Below are positions 22,801 through 23,469 of a stretch of DNA of 23,469 bases, in pieces; within the stretch, counting starts at the first letter, position 1, and each line of letters begins with the position of its first letter. The DNA is from Elysia marginata (Eukaryota > Mollusca > Gastropoda > Plakobranchidae). The notes beneath the pieces were generated by a model. That model did not search any database. It was not told the DNA's origin and saw nothing but the letters and a program-made list of their open reading frames with translations. Location of the stretch: positions 68,322 through 91,790 of the forward strand of contig BMAT01000978.1 of assembly GCA_019649035.1 (NCBI GenBank). The letters are read 5' to 3'. Position numbers and translations under genes: made by a program.

Positions 22801-23440
22801 TTCAAATTATCTTTATTGTGTCTTGATCATAGTATAAAATTATAAAAATTCTTCACCTCTTGGCCTTCCTAGAGGATAGTTTCAAAGTGTTCACCAAAGT
22901 TTTTCTATCTTTTATATCCATTTCTAAAGTAGAGATGGAATTTTGTCCTCTTTACACAAGACACATTTAGTTGAAATTCTTTTTTGTTTTAATTAAAGAA
23001 AGACATTTGTTTCTCCAATACTGTTTGTAGCTTTTACACCAATAAAGTTTTATTTACAAGTTTCTGGTATATCGTACTCGTTTTGAGGGTTGCAAGAAGC
23101 AACCTATGGATACTAAATTGATCATTGTATCAATTTACAATCTGCTTTTTGTACAAAAAGCATGGTGTAAGGTTTTGACTTGGTTCTTATACCTTAAGAT
23201 GTTTAAGGGTGTGGCAGTTTTAGATATGATTTTTAGAAGGTGTATATCTATAACAATAACTTTTTTTTTTAGTTTTTCATTCTTTAAGATTCATAATCTT
23301 GGGGTGATTTTTATTATTATTGATATCATCTTAAGAGATAATGTTATGATGTATTATATATTATAAGTATCTCCTTTGTGTGTCCCTCTGCTCATCAGCA
23401 AAAAGAGACTTTCTCTTAGTTTGTCTCTAAATAGCTTGAG
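10763..23440 (+). CDS. SH3PXD2: SH3PXD2-like (Tks4/Tks5) PX-domain scaffold gene, 5' part, seven exons
   Basis: Seen: joining 10763-10831, 12698-12778, 13645-13720, 13989-14065, 20205-20311 and the two small exons 21506-21538 and 23399-23440 gives one open frame of about 161 residues with GT-AG introns throughout. Residues about 5-130 form a PX domain: DVEKRR and PSKHYVYVI (first strands), RRYSRF at 41-46 (phosphoinositide-binding Arg), [15 protein letters not shown] at 69-77 (proline loop and lysine), GRSHIKD, then the helix ending in [11 protein letters not shown] and FFEVEPEDL. Known: this order and wording is that of vertebrate SH3PXD2A/B; p47phox shares the LYC..L..LP..IS and FF.V.P.DL elements. 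Tks proteins bind phosphoinositides and organise Src-dependent podosomes/invadopodia and Nox activity. Inference: orthologue of the Tks family; four or five SH3 domains should follow outside the window. Introns are 1866, 866, 268, 6139, 1194 and 1860 nt, the largest stuffed with transposons. Confidence 0.9.
10832..12697 (+). other. Intron 1 of the Tks-like gene
   Basis: GTAAGC...TTTCTAG. Contains the antisense SINE at 11909-12149. The remainder is A/T-rich with poly-T and CTTT runs and no other feature. Confidence 0.85.
11909..12149 (-). mobile_element. tRNA-derived SINE
   Basis: Read on the - strand from 12149: a tRNA-like head with A box TGGCGCAATCGG (12145-12134) and B box GAGTTCGACCTC (12103-12092), spaced as in a pol III promoter, followed by a core containing GGCAAGGAAAGCAATGG and ending in a T/A-rich TTTACTTTACTTTTT run near 11910. 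The head is too diverged to fold as a functional tRNA. It lies antisense in intron 1 of the Tks-like gene. Confidence 0.75.
12698..12778 (+). CDS. SH3PXD2: Tks-like exon: PX strands and phosphoinositide-binding RRYS motif
   Basis: Acceptor TTTCTAG ends at 12697, donor GTAAAT begins at 12779, phase 0 at both ends, 27 codons. The exon starts [10 protein letters not shown] and ends [12 protein letters not shown]. The RRYSRF stretch is the conserved arginine-tyrosine motif of PX domains, whose first Arg contacts the 3-phosphate of PI(3)P-type lipids. It closely matches the vertebrate Tks exon product (YRRYSKFFDLQ). Confidence 0.92.
12779..13644 (+). other. Intron 2 of the Tks-like gene
   Basis: GTAAAT...GAAAG. 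AT-rich, a G-run near 13434-13446, no recognised repeat. Confidence 0.85.
13645..13720 (+). CDS. SH3PXD2: Tks-like exon: FPIEGG and RIIPFLPG loop
   Basis: The acceptor AAAG ends at 13644, preceded by a T-rich tract. The donor GTAATA begins at 13721. The 76 nt enter in phase 0 and leave in phase 1 (split Gly). The product reads [12 protein letters not shown] then [12 protein letters not shown]. The proline loop and the following Lys (encoded across the next junction) are the second lipid-binding element of the PX fold. It is nearly identical to Tks5 at FPIEGG and RIIPFLPGK. Confidence 0.92.
13989..14065 (+). CDS. SH3PXD2: Tks-like exon: [13 protein letters not shown] helix
   Basis: Acceptor TTTCTTTCAG ends at 13988, donor GTATAG begins at 14066. 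The exon enters in phase 1, completing the split Gly, and leaves in phase 0. The product is [17 protein letters not shown] then DDIRLYCK. Tks5 has KILFRRSHIRDVAVKRL at this place. The preceding intron is the shortest of the gene (268 nt) and shows no repeat. Confidence 0.92.
14632..14649 (+). repeat. Mariner left terminal inverted repeat
   Basis: CGAGGGTGAGTCAAAAAG, preceded by TA. It matches the reverse complement of 15569-15586 at 15 of 18 positions. The left arm lacks the TAATG that follows in the right arm before CCTTTTT. Confidence 0.85.
15569..15586 (-). repeat. Mariner right terminal inverted repeat
   Basis: Reverse complement of the left end, followed by TA at 15587-15588. Confidence 0.85.
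15794..16090. repeat. Old tandem duplication, two units of about 150 bp
   Basis: Unit 1 (15794-15943) and unit 2 (15944-16090) share landmarks in order: TAT(C/T)TGCTTTT, ACAATTTTGA.ATTTAC, ATATCATAAA.CCAA, AAGTTGT, GTATGTT.AAAA, TGTAGATT.AAA, CTGTT.AAATGGTCAATTT. Non-coding and intronic. Divergence suggests an old event. Confidence 0.75.
16198..16231 (+). repeat. Inverted repeat arm A (34 bp)
   Basis: AGACATATCGTCGTGC, then TTGT, then GCACTTTTTGCGTA. It matches the reverse complement of 19563-19596 at every position except the central four. The centre GTGC-TTGT-GCAC is itself a small hairpin. Confidence 0.8.
16841..18345 (+). mobile_element. LINE with endonuclease and reverse transcriptase remnants
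   Basis: Reads on the + strand. The endonuclease shows [28 protein letters not shown] and LLGHFN, where active elements have GDFN, so a catalytic Asp is replaced by His. SWMHP-like text and [12 protein letters not shown] follow. Then comes [13 protein letters not shown], after which RT motifs 1-4 are missing and the sequence jumps to [10 protein letters not shown] near 17608-17637 (active: FADDCALVA). Further on are [60 protein letters not shown] and TGHVA. Frames shift and stops occur many times. Resembles the craniofacial-development-protein-2-like endonuclease LINEs; clade not decided. The 5' end is truncated; the 3' end abuts another LINE. Confidence 0.88.
18350..18884 (-). mobile_element. 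LINE with 5' inversion (twin priming)
   Basis: From the junction near 18684 downward on the - strand: [38 protein letters not shown], then [10 protein letters not shown] and a C-terminal [11 protein letters not shown], ending in an A-rich stretch (18370-18350). From the same junction upward on the + strand: [57 protein letters not shown] and GH. In intact relatives the text ...FRRLLGISYRDH continues directly into (V/I)TNEEVRNR, so the + piece is the upstream half flipped next to the downstream half. Inactive 3' fragment of a LINE different from its left neighbour. Confidence 0.82.
19319..19342. promoter_or_regulatory. Two C/EBP- or PAR-bZIP-like palindromic motifs
   Basis: ATTGCGTAAG (19319-19328) and the perfect palindrome TTGCGCAA (19335-19342). 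Further TACGCAATT (19371-19379) and TTACGCAA (19562-19569) lie close by. Such TTRCGYAA-like sites are known targets of C/EBP and PAR bZIP factors. Whether they act as an intronic enhancer or are just repeat-derived is not known. Confidence 0.35.
19563..19596 (-). repeat. Inverted repeat arm B (34 bp)
   Basis: Partner of 16198-16231, 30 of 34 identical, lying 3.3 kb away in opposite orientation with both intronic LINEs between them. The mismatch is only the loop of GTGC-NNNN-GCAC. Confidence 0.8.
20205..20311 (+). CDS. SH3PXD2: Tks-like exon: end of PX domain
   Basis: Acceptor TTTTTCAG ends at 20204, donor GTAAGC begins at 20312. Phase 0 in, phase 2 out, 107 nt. The product begins [15 protein letters not shown] and includes [12 protein letters not shown], the close of the PX domain in Tks proteins and, more distantly, in p47phox. 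After DLDPP the sequence (SMYPDEG) departs from vertebrate Tks, as expected for the linker before the first SH3 domain. Confidence 0.92.
20312..21505 (+). other. Intron 5 of the Tks-like gene
   Basis: GTAAGC...CACCTTCAG. AT-rich. The 129-codon frame at 20790 is hydrophobic low-complexity text, not a gene. Confidence 0.65.
21506..21538 (+). CDS. SH3PXD2: Candidate 33-nt micro-exon in the PX-SH3 linker
   Basis: CACCTTCAG ends at 21505 and GTGAGA starts at 21539. The 33 nt complete the split Gly of the previous exon and give [10 protein letters not shown], leaving again in phase 2. Because it is a multiple of three with equal phases, including or skipping it keeps the frame. Splice sites, phase and position in the linker are seen. 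That it is really spliced in is inferred. The acidic, Tyr-rich content suits a regulated linker, but no homology was recognised. Confidence 0.6.
21654..21726 (+). repeat. Diverged direct repeat, copy 1
   Basis: TTGTAACATGCTAGC, then CCTTAAGGTATT, a T-rich run and TATATGTGATATTC. Resembles 22435-22503 in order and orientation at roughly 70-75%. Confidence 0.4.
21924..22307. mobile_element. MITE-like block with 27-bp inverted ends
   Basis: 21924-21950 and the reverse complement of 22281-22307 match at 23 of 27 positions around GACAGGATAA.CTG..CTGTAC. The enclosed 330 bp are AT-rich and non-coding. It lies in intron 6. GGAACC stands just outside both arms with different spacing. No target duplication recognised. 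Confidence 0.5.
22435..22503 (+). repeat. Diverged direct repeat, copy 2
   Basis: TTGTACTAGC, CTTTAAGGTATT, T-run, TATATGACATTC. Partner of 21654-21726, on the other side of the inverted-repeat block. Confidence 0.4.
23399..23440 (+). CDS. SH3PXD2: Candidate 42-nt micro-exon, basic/Ser-Leu linker
   Basis: A strong pyrimidine tract with CTCATCAG ends at 23398 and a strong donor GTAAGA starts at 23441. The 42 nt again enter and leave in phase 2, reading (S/G)[13 protein letters not shown]. Vertebrate Tks5 has SSKRKSVWLSSW in the same linker, so the SKKR start may be the equivalent basic stretch. The frame works both after the 33-nt exon and directly after 20311. Real splicing is inferred, not shown. 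Confidence 0.6.
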
Positions 23441-23469
23441 GTAAGATTGTTTTAGTTTTTGTTTTTTGT

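Larger units (their letters stand above)
21539..23398 (+). other. Intron 6 of the Tks-like gene
   Basis: GTGAGA...CTCATCAG. Contains the inverted-repeat block and the flanking direct repeats; otherwise AT-rich. Confidence 0.55.

Noticed and set aside
1-23469. CRISPR arrays, bacterial operons, rRNA genes.
   Set aside because: No regularly spaced repeats, no ribosome-binding-site-driven gene clusters and no rRNA core sequences; the window is clearly eukaryotic.

Overview
The window looks like nuclear DNA of an animal, most likely a mollusc or another lophotrochozoan. It is AT-rich, has long introns with GT-AG borders, no bacterial operons, and a dense litter of LINE, mariner, SINE-like and MITE-like fragments. 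The LINE reverse transcriptase fragments resemble families common in mollusc genomes. That taxonomic call is an inference from protein style and repeats, not from a search.

The one host gene I can support runs on the + strand from about 10742 past the right edge. Five clear exons (10763-10831, 12698-12778, 13645-13720, 13989-14065, 20205-20311) encode a PX domain with strong resemblance to SH3PXD2A/B (Tks5/Tks4), the podosome and invadopodia scaffolds related to the NADPH oxidase organisers p47phox and NOXO1. All phases are consistent. Two further tiny exons, 33 nt and 42 nt, each phase 2 at both ends, follow in the linker between the PX domain and the first SH3 domain. The SH3 domains must lie beyond the window. 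The first coding exon has a good splice acceptor just upstream of its ATG, so at least one 5' exon exists further left. A low-confidence candidate is at 4760-4819.

Region by region: 1-8.2 kb is intergenic or upstream-intronic, with a broken Cys-rich repeat protein (782-1018), low-complexity T/G tracts, a TAG trinucleotide microsatellite, a decayed reverse transcriptase on the - strand (6370-7190) whose catalytic FMDD segment is tandemly duplicated, and CTAG-rich satellite-like DNA. This part carries all seven TAGGCCTA palindromes I could find. 8.4-8.9 kb is a 5'-truncated LINE with an ATT tail and an 8-bp target duplication. 9.0-9.4 kb is a MITE-like inverted-repeat block. 10.1-12.15 kb holds two SINE-like copies sharing a core. 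Intron 4 (6.1 kb) holds a deleted mariner (14632-15586), an old 150-bp tandem duplication, a gutted LINE (16841-18345), a second LINE with a twin-priming 5' inversion (18350-18884), and a structured block with palindromic TTGCGCAA-type motifs. Intron 6 holds another inverted-repeat block.

I did not find a new multi-gene system. The most interesting signals are the in-frame micro-exons of the Tks-like gene, the twin-primed LINE, the duplicated LINE active site, and the cluster of palindromic motifs at 19.3-19.6 kb with its inverted partner 3.3 kb away.
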